The position numbers were made by a program, and so were the translations under genes. Of a stretch of 64,000 nucleotides of DNA, positions 44,491-53,477 are shown piece after piece; within the stretch, counting starts at the first letter, position 1, and each line of letters begins with the position of its first letter. The notes beneath the pieces were generated by a model. The model made no database searches, had not been told where the DNA came from, and saw only the letters and a list, made by a program, of their open reading frames with translations. The stretch spans positions 475,607 through 539,606 of the forward strand of contig CAXXSG010000004.1 of NCBI GenBank assembly GCA_963665915.2. The letters are read 5' to 3'. This stretch comes from JAFGRU01 sp963665915 (lineage in GTDB: Bacteria > Desulfobacterota > Desulfuromonadia > Desulfuromonadales > JAAYDE01).

Positions 44491-47277
44491 ATGGATTACA
44501 AAGATACCCTGAATCTACCTGTCACCGACTTCCCCATGCGCGGCAATCTTCCTCAGCGCGAACCGGAAATGCTGGAAAATTGGAAGCGCATGGAACTCTA
44601 CCGGAAAATGGAAAAAACGGACCCGAGCCAGCCCCGGTTCATCCTCCATGACGGCCCTCCCTATGCCAACGGCCATACCCACATAGGTCATGCCCTTAAC
44701 AAAATACTCAAGGACATCATCATCAAGAGCAAGCGCATGGAAGGTTTTTACTCCCCCTATGTGCCGGGGTGGGACTGCCACGGCCTGCCCATCGAACTGA
44801 TGGTGGATAAAAAGCTCGGGTCGAAGAAAAGAGATATGAACAAAAGCGACATTCGCCGGGAATGCCGCACTTATGCCGAAAAATGGCTCGATATTCAGAG
44901 CGAAGAGTTTCAGCGGCTGGGTGTCCTTGGCGAGTGGGACCGCCCCTACCTGACAATGAACTACCATTACGAAGCGACCATCGCTCGCGAACTGGCCCGC
45001 TTTGCCGAGCGCGGCGCCCTATACAAGGGGAAAAAACCGGTTCACTGGTGCTGTTCCTGCGTCACCGCCCTGGCCGAGGCCGAGGTCGAATACGCCGACC
45101 ACACCTCCCCGTCCATTTTTGTGAAGTTCCCGTATACCGACGATCTGCCGGCAGAGCTCGAAAACCTCCAGGGGAAAAATCTTTCCTTCGTGATCTGGAC
45201 CACAACTCCCTGGACCATTCCCGCCAACCTCGGTATTTGTCTCAACCCCGACCTCCCCTATGCGGCTGTGGAAATTGGCGGCGACGTATTCATTATCGCC
45301 GAAGGGCTGGTGGAGGAAGTCGGAAAAACTCTGGGGTGGGAAAACCCGAAGATTCTGGCCCGCTTCGAATCACGCATTTTTGAGCGAAAAAACTGCCGCC
45401 ACCCGTTTCATGACCGCCCTTCTCTCATCGTTCTGGCCCGCCATGTCACTCTGGAAGCGGGAACCGGCTGCGTTCATACCGCTCCCGGACACGGCCATGA
45501 CGACTATGTGGTGGGTCGTGAATACGGCCTCGAAGTTTATAACCCAGTGGATGATTACGGCCGCTACCGGGATAACCTGGAGTTTTTCGGCGGCATGAAA
45601 ATCACTGACGCCAACGAAGCCGTGAACAACAAGCTGGCCGAAGTTGGTGCCCTGCTCAGCCAGACAAAGGTCTCCCACAGTTATCCCCACTGCTGGCGTT
45701 GCAAAAAACCCGTGATCTTCCGGGCAACGGAGCAGTGGTTTATTTCCATGGAAACCAACGACCTGCGTTCCAAAGCCCTTGCCCACATCAACGATGTTCA
45801 GTGGATCCCCCACTGGGGCCGGGAAAGAATTTACGGCATGATCGAAGGCCGACCGGACTGGTGCGTCAGTCGTCAGCGCAACTGGGGTGTTCCAATCACA
45901 GTTTTCTACTGCGCCAAATGCGGTGAATCGTTGTGCGACGGGCGGGTTATGCACCATGTAGCGGATCTTTTCGAGGAAAAGGGGTGCGACATCTGGTTCG
46001 ATAAAGATGCATCCGAGCTGGTTCCGGAAGGGACCGTCTGCCCCGCCTGCGGTGAACAGGAGTTCAGCAAAGAGACGGATATCCTCGACGTCTGGTTCGA
46101 TTCCGGGGTCTCTTACGCCGCCGTGCTCGAAAATCGCGATTATCTCGGGACACCGGCCGACCTCTATCTCGAAGGAAGCGACCAGCATCGCGGCTGGTTC
46201 CACTCCAGCCTTCTGGCCAGCGTCGGCACCCGGGACAGCGCCCCTTACCGCCGGGTTCTCACCCACGGCTTCGTGGTCGACGGTCACGGCAAGAAGATGT
46301 CCAAATCCACGGGTAACATCATCAAACCCGAGGAAGTGATTAACAAGTTCGGCGCCGAGGTTCTGCGGCTCTGGGTTGCGGCCCAGGATTATCGCGACGA
46401 CATCCGCATCAGCCAGGAAATCCTCCAACGCCTTACCGACGCCTATCGACGTATCCGCAACACAGCGCGCTTCATGCTTGGAAACCTCAACGGTTTCGAG
46501 CCGGAAGCCGATGCCGTTTCATTTTCCGAAATGATGGAAATTGACCGCTGGGCTCTTTCCCGCCTGGAGGGATTGGTCAAAAAAATCAAAAATTCCTACG
46601 ATGACTACGAATTTCATATCCTTTATCATGCGGTCCACAATTTCTGCATCGTCGACATGAGTGCCTTCTACCTGGATGTCCTCAAGGACCGCCTCTACAT
46701 CTACGGCCCCAACAGCTTCGAACGCCGCAGCGGCCAGACCGCCATGTACATCATTCTCGATGCCCTGACCCGGCTTATCGCCCCTGTACTCTCTTTCACT
46801 GCTGATGAAATCTGGGCAAATCTACCAGGCAAACGCGAAAAGAGCGTGCATCTGGCTTCTTTCCCGAAAACAGACATGTCATTCGCCGATTTCTCGCTGG
46901 AAGAAATATACGACCGCCTGCTGAGCGTCCGTTCCGAGATATCCAAGGCGCTGGAGTTGGCGCGCAACGAAAAGCTTATCGGCCACTCTCTCGACGCCCG
47001 TGTCCTGGTGCAAATTCCGCCGGGGAAGTGGCGCGATCTTGTTGAAGCCTACCTCGACGAACTGCCCGGGATATGCATCGTCTCCCAGGTAGAGTTCGTT
47101 GAAGAACTCGACCAGGCTATTGCAGGGGAAACTATTCCGGAGCTCCGCATCGCCATTACCAAAGCCGCAGGGGAAAAGTGCGAAAGGTGCTGGAATTATT
47201 CAGTTTCGGTGGGAACTTCGGACGCGCATCCAACCATCTGTCAACGCTGTACCGAGGTTATGACTGACTTGGACTGA
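44491..47277 (+). CDS. ileS: Isoleucyl-tRNA synthetase
   Basis: The 928-residue class I synthetase attaches isoleucine to tRNA-Ile. It begins DYKDTLNLPVTDFPMRGNLP, has the HIGH motif in THIGHALNK (about 60-68) and the editing CP1 domain around FVIWTTTPWTIPANLG. KMSKS appears in KKMSKSTGN near 605-613. The C-terminal zinc site uses CERCWNY and CQRC. Full length for the bacterial type. lspA follows 81 bases later, a common pair in bacteria. Confidence 0.97.
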   Translation: MDYKDTLNLPVTDFPMRGNLPQREPEMLENWKRMELYRKMEKTDPSQPRFILHDGPPYANGHTHIGHALNKILKDIIIKSKRMEGFYSPYVPGWDCHGLPIELMVDKKLGSKKRDMNKSDIRRECRTYAEKWLDIQSEEFQRLGVLGEWDRPYLTMNYHYEATIARELARFAERGALYKGKKPVHWCCSCVTALAEAEVEYADHTSPSIFVKFPYTDDLPAELENLQGKNLSFVIWTTTPWTIPANLGICLNPDLPYAAVEIGGDVFIIAEGLVEEVGKTLGWENPKILARFESRIFERKNCRHPFHDRPSLIVLARHVTLEAGTGCVHTAPGHGHDDYVVGREYGLEVYNPVDDYGRYRDNLEFFGGMKITDANEAVNNKLAEVGALLSQTKVSHSYPHCWRCKKPVIFRATEQWFISMETNDLRSKALAHINDVQWIPHWGRERIYGMIEGRPDWCVSRQRNWGVPITVFYCAKCGESLCDGRVMHHVADLFEEKGCDIWFDKDASELVPEGTVCPACGEQEFSKETDILDVWFDSGVSYAAVLENRDYLGTPADLYLEGSDQHRGWFHSSLLASVGTRDSAPYRRVLTHGFVVDGHGKKMSKSTGNIIKPEEVINKFGAEVLRLWVAAQDYRDDIRISQEILQRLTDAYRRIRNTARFMLGNLNGFEPEADAVSFSEMMEIDRWALSRLEGLVKKIKNSYDDYEFHILYHAVHNFCIVDMSAFYLDVLKDRLYIYGPNSFERRSGQTAMYIILDALTRLIAPVLSFTADEIWANLPGKREKSVHLASFPKTDMSFADFSLEEIYDRLLSVRSEISKALELARNEKLIGHSLDARVLVQIPPGKWRDLVEAYLDELPGICIVSQVEFVEELDQAIAGETIPELRIAITKAAGEKCERCWNYSVSVGTSDAHPTICQRCTEVMTDLD

Positions 47278-47358
47278 GAGGAATCTGTCTTTACGGACTC
47301 ACCAGTCGGTATGAAGCACCAACCGGTTTGACATAATCATCTGTTGAGAGGAAAAACC

Positions 47359-47844
47359 TTGCCTGCCAGATACCGTCTGCTAGCCGTCATTGCGACCGTT
47401 ATCGTCGCGTTGGACCAACTGACCAAAATCTACATTGAAAAGAGCTTTGCTCTTCACGAGTCATTCACGGTCATCAAAAACTTTTTCAACATCACTTCGG
47501 TCCGCAATCAGGGCGCTGCCTTCGGCTTTCTTGCCGACAGCAGTTTCCGGAAACCCTTTTTTGTTACTATCTCCATCGTTGCCGGATTGGCCATTCTCGG
47601 GTACCTGCATTATCTGCAGGAAGATCAGAAAAACCTTGTAGTCCCTCTTGCCCTGATTTTTTCAGGCGCCATGGGCAACCTTATCGACCGGGTCCGGCTC
47701 GGGGAGGTCATCGACTTTATCGACGTACACTGGTTCGAACATCATTGGCCTGCTTTCAACGTGGCCGATTCCTCCATTTCCATAGGAGTCGCTCTACTTC
47801 TTTTCTTCATGTGGCTTCATGAAAAGGAAAAACTGAAAAAATAG
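47359..47844 (+). CDS. lspA: Lipoprotein signal peptidase (SPase II)
   Basis: The 161-residue aspartic peptidase has four membrane helices. Motifs: VALDQLTKIYIEKSF, NQGAAFGFLAD, GAMGNLIDRVRLGEVIDFIDV and FNVADSSISIG, containing both catalytic aspartates. The TTG at 47359 follows GAGAGG at good spacing, better than the TTG at 47344. It would process the several lipoproteins of this window. Confidence 0.93.
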   Translation: MPARYRLLAVIATVIVALDQLTKIYIEKSFALHESFTVIKNFFNITSVRNQGAAFGFLADSSFRKPFFVTISIVAGLAILGYLHYLQEDQKNLVVPLALIFSGAMGNLIDRVRLGEVIDFIDVHWFEHHWPAFNVADSSISIGVALLLFFMWLHEKEKLKK

Positions 47845-47863
47845 ATGACGAGTATAAATGAAT

Positions 47864-47899
47864 AAAAAAAGACGGCTCAACAACGAGCGGTCTTTTTTT
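47864..47899 (+). terminator. Intrinsic terminator after lspA
   Basis: AAAAAAAGACGGCTC pairs with GAGCGGTCTTTTTTT around a six-base loop, with one mismatch in the stem. Confidence 0.85.
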
Positions 47900-47930
47900 G
47901 TGGGACGAGATCAGGGTGCGGAATGATACC

Positions 47931-48090
47931 TGGACCCCTGAGTTATGACCTGGCAATAGCGCAAATCATTGACCTGCCTCAGTATTTCAAAAATCACCGA
48001 CGAACCTATAGGTGCGTCGGTGATTTTTGAAATGCTTATTCAGACCAAGCACTTACACACTTTTCCAGCCCCTAACTCACGGATCCATGT
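47931..48090. repeat. R3 element, copy 2
   Basis: The most symmetric copy (about 160 bases). The ends TGGACCCCTGAGTTA and TAACTCACGGATCCA pair. The middle (47984-48031) is a palindrome with arms TTTCAAAAATCACCGACG and CGTCGGTGATTTTTGAAA around a 12-base centre containing CCTATAGG. Confidence 0.88.
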
Positions 48091-48136
48091 GAATGTAAAG
48101 AATGCTTAAGAAAACTTTACATAAACAGGCGTAGAC

Positions 48137-48165
48137 TTTACAGCACATTTTCAAAAAATTATATA
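48137..48165 (+). promoter_or_regulatory. Promoter before a possible small RNA
   Basis: TTTACA (48137-48142) and TATATA (48160-48165), exactly 17 bases apart. Predicted start of transcription is near 48172. No open frame of interest follows. Confidence 0.5.
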
Positions 48166-48171
48166 TACTTT

Positions 48172-48335
48172 TTCCAACGCAAGAGAAAACCACGTTATTT
48201 GAAAACACACTGTTCCTTTCCTGAAAAAAACCTGCCCTTGCTGTCTAGCCAGAACGGGAGTTCGACAGCAAGCCTCACTCCCAAGCCTTTTAATATCGCC
48301 CCTTTACCTCCCTCCTGGTGAAGGGGTATTTTTTT
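48172..48335 (+). ncRNA. Candidate small RNA
   Basis: The gene-free stretch runs from a good promoter to a terminator of form CCCCTTTAC / GTGAAGGGG followed by TATTTTTTT (48299-48335). Inside lies a second stem, CTTGCTGTC (48237-48245) with GACAGCAAG (48264-48272), whose loop includes ACGGGAG. A transcript of about 164 bases with two hairpins is a typical small RNA. No known family is recognised. Confidence 0.42.
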
Positions 48336-48364
48336 GTCCAAAAACCATCACCCGAGCAAAAAAA

Positions 48365-48386
48365 AAGCGGGCCGCACGGCCCGCTT
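48365..48386 (-). terminator. Intrinsic terminator of the 56-residue protein gene
   Basis: AAGCGGGCCG pairs with CGGCCCGCTT around CA; on the minus strand it is followed by nine T. It faces the terminator of the candidate small RNA 26 bases away. Confidence 0.85.
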
Positions 48387-48410
48387 GCAAAACTTTTTTT
48401 GGATTGATGT

Positions 48411-48581
48411 TTATGTGCCTTCCATATCCCGCTCAAGTTTGTGAGCCAGGTTTTCATAACTGGCCTTCTCATCAGGACTCAAGTCGCTCCACTTCACGTA
48501 TTCGGAACCATCCTCCTGCTCCGCGAGGACGTGGGAACCAGGTACGATTTCAAATGCACTGCCTTCACCTTCAACAAGCAT
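48411..48581 (-). CDS. Small acidic protein of 56 residues, unknown function
   Basis: From ATG 48581 with GAAAGGAG upstream. The product is acidic and soluble, with the pattern SEYVKWSDLSPDEKASYENLAHKLERDMEG near the end, read as KWSDLSPDEKASYENLAHKL. The good ribosome site and the strong terminator support a real gene. No family is recognised. Confidence 0.62.
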   Translation of the reverse strand: MLVEGEGSAFEIVPGSHVLAEQEDGSEYVKWSDLSPDEKASYENLAHKLERDMEGT

Positions 48582-48919
48582 CGCCGTTCTCCTTTCAACA
48601 TTTATTCTTATATCGTTAATTATATAACAACTTTGTCGTTTCGAACACTCCAAATTTCATCTTTGGAAGTTGATAGACAATATAATCAAATTATTTTTCT
48701 TTTTCAAGAGGTTAAATAATCTTTTGCGTCCGCTTATCCGCCCCATCAATAAACAGATAAGTCCACAATTTCCGACACCAGGTTCTCAGTGGCTCAGTGG
48801 CCAACCGACCTTTCGTGGTTTAAACTATTATTAAACAAAGCTATGACTAAACCCGTTGCCACCCTGTCCATCCTGTGACCGAGAAAATGATGGATCAATA
48901 CCGATGTTAAGGAGATGCC

Positions 48920-49516
48920 ATGAAACGCTTCAAGCTTTTAATTTTAGTCCTGCTGATCTTTGCCACACCTTCATTCGCCGAGGTCTCAACCTGGAAAATC
49001 GACACAGATCATAGCAGCGCTCAGTTCAATATTCAGCATATGGTGATTTCAAACGTCCGGGGGGAGTTCCCCGACGTACAAGGGACGGTGCTGGTGGATG
49101 AAAAAGACCTTACCAGATCTTCGGTCGACGCTGTTATCGCTTCAGGCAGCATCAGCACCAATCACACCAAACGTGACAACCATCTAAAAAGTGCCGATTT
49201 TTTTGACGTTGAAAAATACCCTACCCTGTCCTTCAAATCGAAAAAGGTCATTCAAAAGAGTGAAAACGAATTCAGGATTCTGGGAGATCTTACCATGCAC
49301 GGGGTCACGAAAGAAATTGAACTTCTGGTCAGCGGCCCGACCCAGACCATCAAGGATCCCTGGGGGAATATTCGCATGGGCGCCCGCGCCACGGCTCAAG
49401 TGGATCGAAAAGACTTCGGCCTGACCTGGAACAAATTCCTGGAGACCGGCGGGCTGGTAGTCGGAAATGACGTGGAAATCACCATCGATGTGGAGCTGAT
49501 CAAGCAACAAAACTGA
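48920..49516 (+). CDS. YceI family periplasmic lipocalin-like protein
   Basis: The 198-residue protein has a signal peptide (1-20, cut near SFAE). The YceI beta barrel follows, with WKIDTDHSSAQFNIQHMVIS, SISTNHTKRDNHLKSADFFD and VEKYPTLSFKS. The end has DFGLTWNKFLETGGLVVG and the closing EITIDVELI. The family binds isoprenoid-like lipids. AAGGAG precedes the ATG. Confidence 0.92.
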   Translation: MKRFKLLILVLLIFATPSFAEVSTWKIDTDHSSAQFNIQHMVISNVRGEFPDVQGTVLVDEKDLTRSSVDAVIASGSISTNHTKRDNHLKSADFFDVEKYPTLSFKSKKVIQKSENEFRILGDLTMHGVTKEIELLVSGPTQTIKDPWGNIRMGARATAQVDRKDFGLTWNKFLETGGLVVGNDVEITIDVELIKQQN

Positions 49517-49612
49517 TCAGGCTCATGCTTAACAGGCGAGGCCTGCCCTCATTTGTTTTTCATGAACGGATACACCCTGTAATCAGGATGTCTGGAAAGG
49601 GAACTCGAAGAC

Positions 49613-50875
49613 ATGCACAATAGCCTGAAAACCCGATGCCAACGCCTGTGCAACGCCCTCTGGGGCCTGTTTATCGGCGATGCCCTGGCCATGCCGGCCC
49701 ATTGGATCTACACCCGGGGCACCCTTCCCCAGGTTTTTCCCGGTGGAGTCCGCGATTTCCTCGATCCGCCCCACCCCCATCCGGAAAGCTTCATGTTCAA
49801 GATGGCCTACGATCCGGATGTGGAAACAGCCACACGCCTGGGGCGGCCCTATGACATTCTCCACAGGCATGCGCACTTTTTCGAAAGTAATTACGAGCCT
49901 CCAGGTCTGCCGCCGAGCGGGAGAAAATGCAAAGACGGCCGTTTCCTCCCTGATCAGGAGGTTCGCTACCATTATCATCACGGTTTGAAAAAGGGAGAGA
50001 ACACCCAGAACGCCCATCTCGTCCGGGTTCTGATGCGCTCCGTCATCCGGGACAGCCGCTACGATCCGGAAAATTTTCTCCAGGATTTTATCGAACACAT
50101 GACCGCGCCGGGGAAAAACGTCGATCCTTATTCGGAGGTCGCGCTGCGCAGCTGGTTTGAGAATTATTCCCGCGGCCTGCCGCCGCAGACTTGCGCCGAA
50201 ACCCAGCGCCAAGTCTGGTCCGTCGGCTCCCACGGCGGGATCATCCGCCCCCTGGTCCTGTCGACCCTGGCCGGAAGCCCCTACCAAGGCCTCGGCCTCG
50301 CCTGCGAGCATCAGCACCTCACCCATCGCTCGGAAAACGTCACCGCTGCCCTGGGGATCCTCGTACCCCTCCTCCATACACTACTGAGCGGCGCCGAGCC
50401 GGGCACGACAATTTGCAAAGCCGCGAAGAGGATGCGTTTGACCCGCACATCCGGAAAACAGCTCAACCGCCTCTACTGGGAGCATAACGGCCCGAAAAAC
50501 ATCCCTGCCGACGAAATGTGGCAGCTCCACACTGAACTGCAACAAGAACCTTTCGACCTGGAGCGCCTCATCAGGGAGAAAAGCGATGAGGAAGTTATCC
50601 TCCAGCTTATGGCCACCTCCTGCTACCCGGAACACGGTGTTCCCCTCCTCCTCTATTTTGCCCGACGCCATGATCTCGATGTGACAGATGCGCTGCTGGC
50701 CAATGTCAATGCCGGAGGCGACAATGTCCACCGCGGCATGATTCTCGGCATGCTCCTCGGCGCCACCAACGAAGAGATACCGTGCCATCTGCAGCAGAGC
50801 CTGGCGGATCATGATGAGCTGCAGGGCGAAATCGATGCTTTTGTTGAACTGGCTCTGGATGGCCGGGCAATATAA
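49613..50875 (+). CDS. ADP-ribosylglycohydrolase superfamily protein (paralogue 2)
   Basis: The 420-residue paralogue of the protein at 4067-5194. The first metal motif is intact here: GLFIGDALAMPAHWIY. The C-terminal motif is again NAGGDNVHRG in place of GGDTDT. Shared sequences include QVFPGGVRDF and the run KKGENTQNAHLVRVLMRS (compare AGENTLNSHCARVVMRA in paralogue 1). It ends close to an ORF6N relic and is alone on its strand. A role in removing ADP-ribose is likely but the target is unknown. Confidence 0.78.
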   Translation: MHNSLKTRCQRLCNALWGLFIGDALAMPAHWIYTRGTLPQVFPGGVRDFLDPPHPHPESFMFKMAYDPDVETATRLGRPYDILHRHAHFFESNYEPPGLPPSGRKCKDGRFLPDQEVRYHYHHGLKKGENTQNAHLVRVLMRSVIRDSRYDPENFLQDFIEHMTAPGKNVDPYSEVALRSWFENYSRGLPPQTCAETQRQVWSVGSHGGIIRPLVLSTLAGSPYQGLGLACEHQHLTHRSENVTAALGILVPLLHTLLSGAEPGTTICKAAKRMRLTRTSGKQLNRLYWEHNGPKNIPADEMWQLHTELQQEPFDLERLIREKSDEEVILQLMATSCYPEHGVPLLLYFARRHDLDVTDALLANVNAGGDNVHRGMILGMLLGATNEEIPCHLQQSLADHDELQGEIDAFVELALDGRAI

Positions 50876-50915
50876 GCCAAACCCACAAGGGAAAGAAACA
50901 TTCCCCGGTTTTGCA

Positions 50916-50958
50916 TCCGAGAGGACTTATCACAAATTGTGACAAGTCCTTGATCAGT
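50916..50958 (+). pseudogene. ORF6N gene relic 1 with palindrome
   Basis: A short stretch reads IREDLSQIVTSP then stop, matching residues of the ORF6N protein encoded 115 bases downstream. It contains ACTTATCACAAATTGTGACA, nearly a perfect inverted repeat. It is either a gene fragment or a DNA site. Confidence 0.45.
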
Positions 50959-51072
50959 CTTTCATCAAAATAGCCGGTCACACAGATCTTTGCAGGATTT
51001 ATTCAGGAAAAGGTAGGGTTTGGCTTGAAAATTTCATGATGGTTGGAAAAATCTAAATTTTGAGAGGCTGTC

Positions 51073-51582
51073 ATGGAATTGATGATCCCGTTGGAATCAA
51101 TCAAGGGAAAGATACTCATGGTACGGGGGCAAAAGGTCCTTCTCGACCGCGATCTCGCGGCTTTGTACGAGGTTGAAACCCGTGCCCTGAATCAGGCCGT
51201 GCGCCGAAACATAGAACGCTTTCCAGCAGATTTCATGATCGAGCTCACCCGCGACGAAATTCGGCACTTATCACAAATTGTGACAAGTCCCGGCCTCAAA
51301 AATGCCCCCAACGTGTTTGCCTTTACCGAACAGGGGGTTGCCATGCTCGCCGGCGTTCTCCGCAGCGAACGGGCGGTACAGGTCAATATCGCCATCATGC
51401 GGACTTTCGTTAAAATGCGGGCAATGATCCTTTCCAACCAGAAGCTGGCCAAAAGGCTCGACGAGCTGGAGCGAAGATATGATCGCCAGTTCGACGTGGT
51501 CCTCGATACGATCAAAGAGCTCATGGAGCCTCCCGAAAAAGGAGGCCGGCAAATCGGCTTCGCCACCCATATCGAGGACTGA
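51073..51582 (+). CDS. ORF6N domain protein
   Basis: The 169-residue protein has an ORF6N domain (about 1-100) as found in phage and plasmid DNA-binding proteins: MVRGQKVLLDRDLAALYEVE, AVRRNIERFPADFMIEL, then LSQIVTSPGLKN and FTEQGVAMLAGVLRSERAV. A helical C terminus follows. Such genes occur in mobile and toxin-like loci; function is not settled. The coding region (51267-51290) holds the palindrome ACTTATCACAAATTGTGACA, also found in three intergenic relics nearby. Confidence 0.85.
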   Translation: MELMIPLESIKGKILMVRGQKVLLDRDLAALYEVETRALNQAVRRNIERFPADFMIELTRDEIRHLSQIVTSPGLKNAPNVFAFTEQGVAMLAGVLRSERAVQVNIAIMRTFVKMRAMILSNQKLAKRLDELERRYDRQFDVVLDTIKELMEPPEKGGRQIGFATHIED

Positions 51583-51596
51583 AAACCACCGGGTTT

Positions 51597-51614
51597 TGAA
51601 TAATCCGGGCTACC
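51597..51614. repeat. R4 end fragment
   Basis: TTTGAATAATCCGGGCTACC matches one R4 end only. It lies between the ORF6N and YkvA genes. Confidence 0.45.
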
Positions 51615-52059
51615 CCAACTTACCCTTAATTTTTTCCCAGAGCCCACTCCCGATCATCTTGTCTGCGGATATCAGAATCTTCTGGGTCACCACAAGCACA
51701 TCCTCTTCCCCGGCCCAGTGTCTGCGAACAATGGCCGGGTCAGTAAGATTGATAAGGCGGTTCAGGGCATAGGCTGCCAGGGCAATATCATCCAGATAAC
51801 CAAGAGGGCCCAGAAGCAATTCGGGGAGCAGATCGATCGGGGAAAAGAAATAGATGATGACCGCTCCCAGTCTGGCCTTTTCCGCTAGTGGAACATCTTT
51901 ATCCCCCACCAGCTTGCAGAGCAGATGAAACAGATCCGGAGCAAATATGAGATGTTTGCCCCATTGACTCGCCCTGCCCTCTTTGGTGTCCAACCAGAGC
52001 AATATTTTTTTGCGCAGCTTTATGTAAAAATCTTCCCTTTTTCGAGCCAATGTTTTCAT
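51610..52059 (-). CDS. YkvA family DUF1232 protein
   Basis: The 149-residue protein has the DUF1232 core LGAVIIYFFSPIDLLPELLLGP and LGYLDDIALAAYALN in the middle, forming a membrane-associated helix pair. The N terminus is basic and helical. Function is unknown; it is often alone. AGGGAG precedes the ATG. Both ends of the gene touch R4 pieces. Confidence 0.82.
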   Translation of the reverse strand: MKTLARKREDFYIKLRKKILLWLDTKEGRASQWGKHLIFAPDLFHLLCKLVGDKDVPLAEKARLGAVIIYFFSPIDLLPELLLGPLGYLDDIALAAYALNRLINLTDPAIVRRHWAGEEDVLVVTQKILISADKMIGSGLWEKIKGKLG

Positions 52060-52075
52060 CTCCCTTGCGCTGTTT

Positions 52076-52160
52076 CCCGCTTATTCATGAGGCTTTCTCT
52101 CGAGACTGTCAAGTCGTCAGTTTAACAGTCAACCCCTCCGCTGCAAACATGAATATTACC
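52076..52160. repeat. R4 derivative with internal deletion
   Basis: CCCGCTTATTCATGAGGCTTT at the left and CGCTGCAAACATGAATATT at the right are R4 ends; the 100-base middle is lost. It sits upstream of the YkvA gene. Confidence 0.6.
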
Positions 52161-52163
52161 AAA

Positions 52164-52300
52164 ACCATTTCAGCAAGCAGGCAGCCTCTCTTTTCACCTT
52201 GACACGCGAGGAGATCCGAAACTTATCACAATTTGTGATAAGTCCGGAATTCTCGAGGCTCCGGGGCGAGCGAGATTTAATCAGGAAAGAGGTCGAGTAA
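52164..52300 (+). pseudogene. ORF6N gene relic 2
   Basis: The sequence reads LTREEIRNLSQFVISPEFSR in one frame, closely matching LTRDEIRHLSQIVTSP of the intact gene at 51073, then runs to a stop at 52300. The N- and C-terminal parts are lost. It includes ACTTATCACAATTTGTGATA, a perfect inverted repeat with AGT beyond. Confidence 0.65.
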
Positions 52301-52431
52301 TCCATAGGGACATTTGTGAAACAGATCCGCCCGCCCCGTTTACTCTTGAAATCAATCCCAAAAAGACCCAATATACTATTTTGAATTTTTATCAGGGAGC
52401 CACCTCTTGCAGAATCCGAAGTGACTCACCC

Positions 52432-52612
52432 AACCCGGTTTATTCATGAGGCTTTGTCGCGAAACCGGTAAGTGTGCGTCAGATCAGGCCGAGCACAGCG
52501 ACGCGCGATGCAGACAAACTTGCAGTCTGTCGAAGAGTAAGGAGCGAGCACGGCCTGAGATGGTGTGCAATTGACGGTTACAGCAAAAGTTATTATGAAT
52601 AATCCGGGCTAA
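52432..52612. repeat. R4 element, full copy 2
   Basis: 181 bases from AACCCGGTTTATTCATGAGG to the inverted TATTATGAATAATCCGGGCT. It lies directly upstream of the cyclophilin gene, whose ribosome site begins 5 bases after it. Confidence 0.85.
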
Positions 52613-52629
52613 CCAAGAAGGAGGAAATT

Positions 52630-53193
52630 ATGGTCAGTGCCGCACCCGAGGGTGATCTCGGAGATGGGCTGTATGCCTGCATGAACACCAGCAAGGGGGA
52701 GATCATTCTCAGCCTTGAGTTTGAGAAAGCTCCGATGACCGTCACCAACTTTGTCGGTCTTGCCGAGGGTACCAAGGATTGCAACAAGGAAAAGGGCGTT
52801 CCCTTCTATGACGGCACCGTTTTTCACCGGGTGCTTGAAAACTTCATGATCCAGGGCGGCGATCCGACAGGCACAGGACGCGGTGGTCCCGGCTATAAAT
52901 TTGCGGACGAGTTCGACCCTTCACTGAAACATAGCGGGGCGGGCATCCTGTCCATGGCCAATGCCGGGCCAGGCACCAACGGCAGCCAATTTTTCATTAC
53001 CCACAATGCGACGGCATGGCTTGATGGAAATCACACCGTGTTCGGTCAGGTTGTCAAGGGTCAGGATGTTGTCAACGCCATAGGTCAAGGCGATAAAATC
53101 GAAACCCTCACCATCATCCGGGTCGGGGAAAAAGCCGAGGCCTTCAAAGCGGACCAGGAGACTTTTGACAACCTGGTGAAACAGGCAAAATAA
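52630..53193 (+). CDS. Peptidyl-prolyl cis-trans isomerase, cyclophilin type
   Basis: The 187-residue cyclophilin has family motifs FHRVLENFMIQGGDPTGTG (catalytic Arg in FHRV), MANAGPGTNGSQFFIT and HTVFGQVVKGQDVV. No signal peptide is seen, so it is probably cytoplasmic. AAGGAGG precedes the ATG. The R4 repeat upstream suggests its own promoter is close to or within that element. A strong terminator follows. Confidence 0.92.
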   Translation: MVSAAPEGDLGDGLYACMNTSKGEIILSLEFEKAPMTVTNFVGLAEGTKDCNKEKGVPFYDGTVFHRVLENFMIQGGDPTGTGRGGPGYKFADEFDPSLKHSGAGILSMANAGPGTNGSQFFITHNATAWLDGNHTVFGQVVKGQDVVNAIGQGDKIETLTIIRVGEKAEAFKADQETFDNLVKQAK

Positions 53194-53248
53194 ACATAGC
53201 TTCAGAAAAGCATTATCGCCGACAGACTCCTCTTCCCAACTCAAAAAG

Positions 53249-53300
53249 AACAGGGGCCTTGCCTTTTTTCTAGAGAATCAGGCGTAGCCCCTGTTTTTTT
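53249..53300 (+). terminator. Intrinsic terminator after the cyclophilin gene
   Basis: AACAGGGGC (53249-53257) pairs with GCCCCTGTT (53287-53295), followed by T residues to 53300. The loop of 29 bases is long. Confidence 0.75.
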
Positions 53301-53332
53301 CTTCCGGGATCAAATCGGACCCGAATCCATGA

Positions 53333-53477
53333 GTTCTGACCAGGCAAGAGCGCAAGTCATTGACCTGCCTAAACCTTCCAAAAATCACCGACGAACCTAT
53401 GGGTGCGCTTCAGATTTTTGGAACACTTATTCAGGCCAAGCACTTACACTCTTTTCCCGGCCACAACCCACGTATTG
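53333..53477. repeat. R3 element, copy 3
   Basis: The copy starts GAATCCATGAGTTCTGACC and ends CACAACCCACG; the centre AAAATCACCGACGAACC is the same as in copy 1. It runs directly into ORF6N relic 3. Confidence 0.85.

Noticed and set aside
45370..46428. 352-codon open frame antisense to ileS.
   Set aside because: The ileS reading has all expected motifs; the antisense frame has none and no ribosome site.
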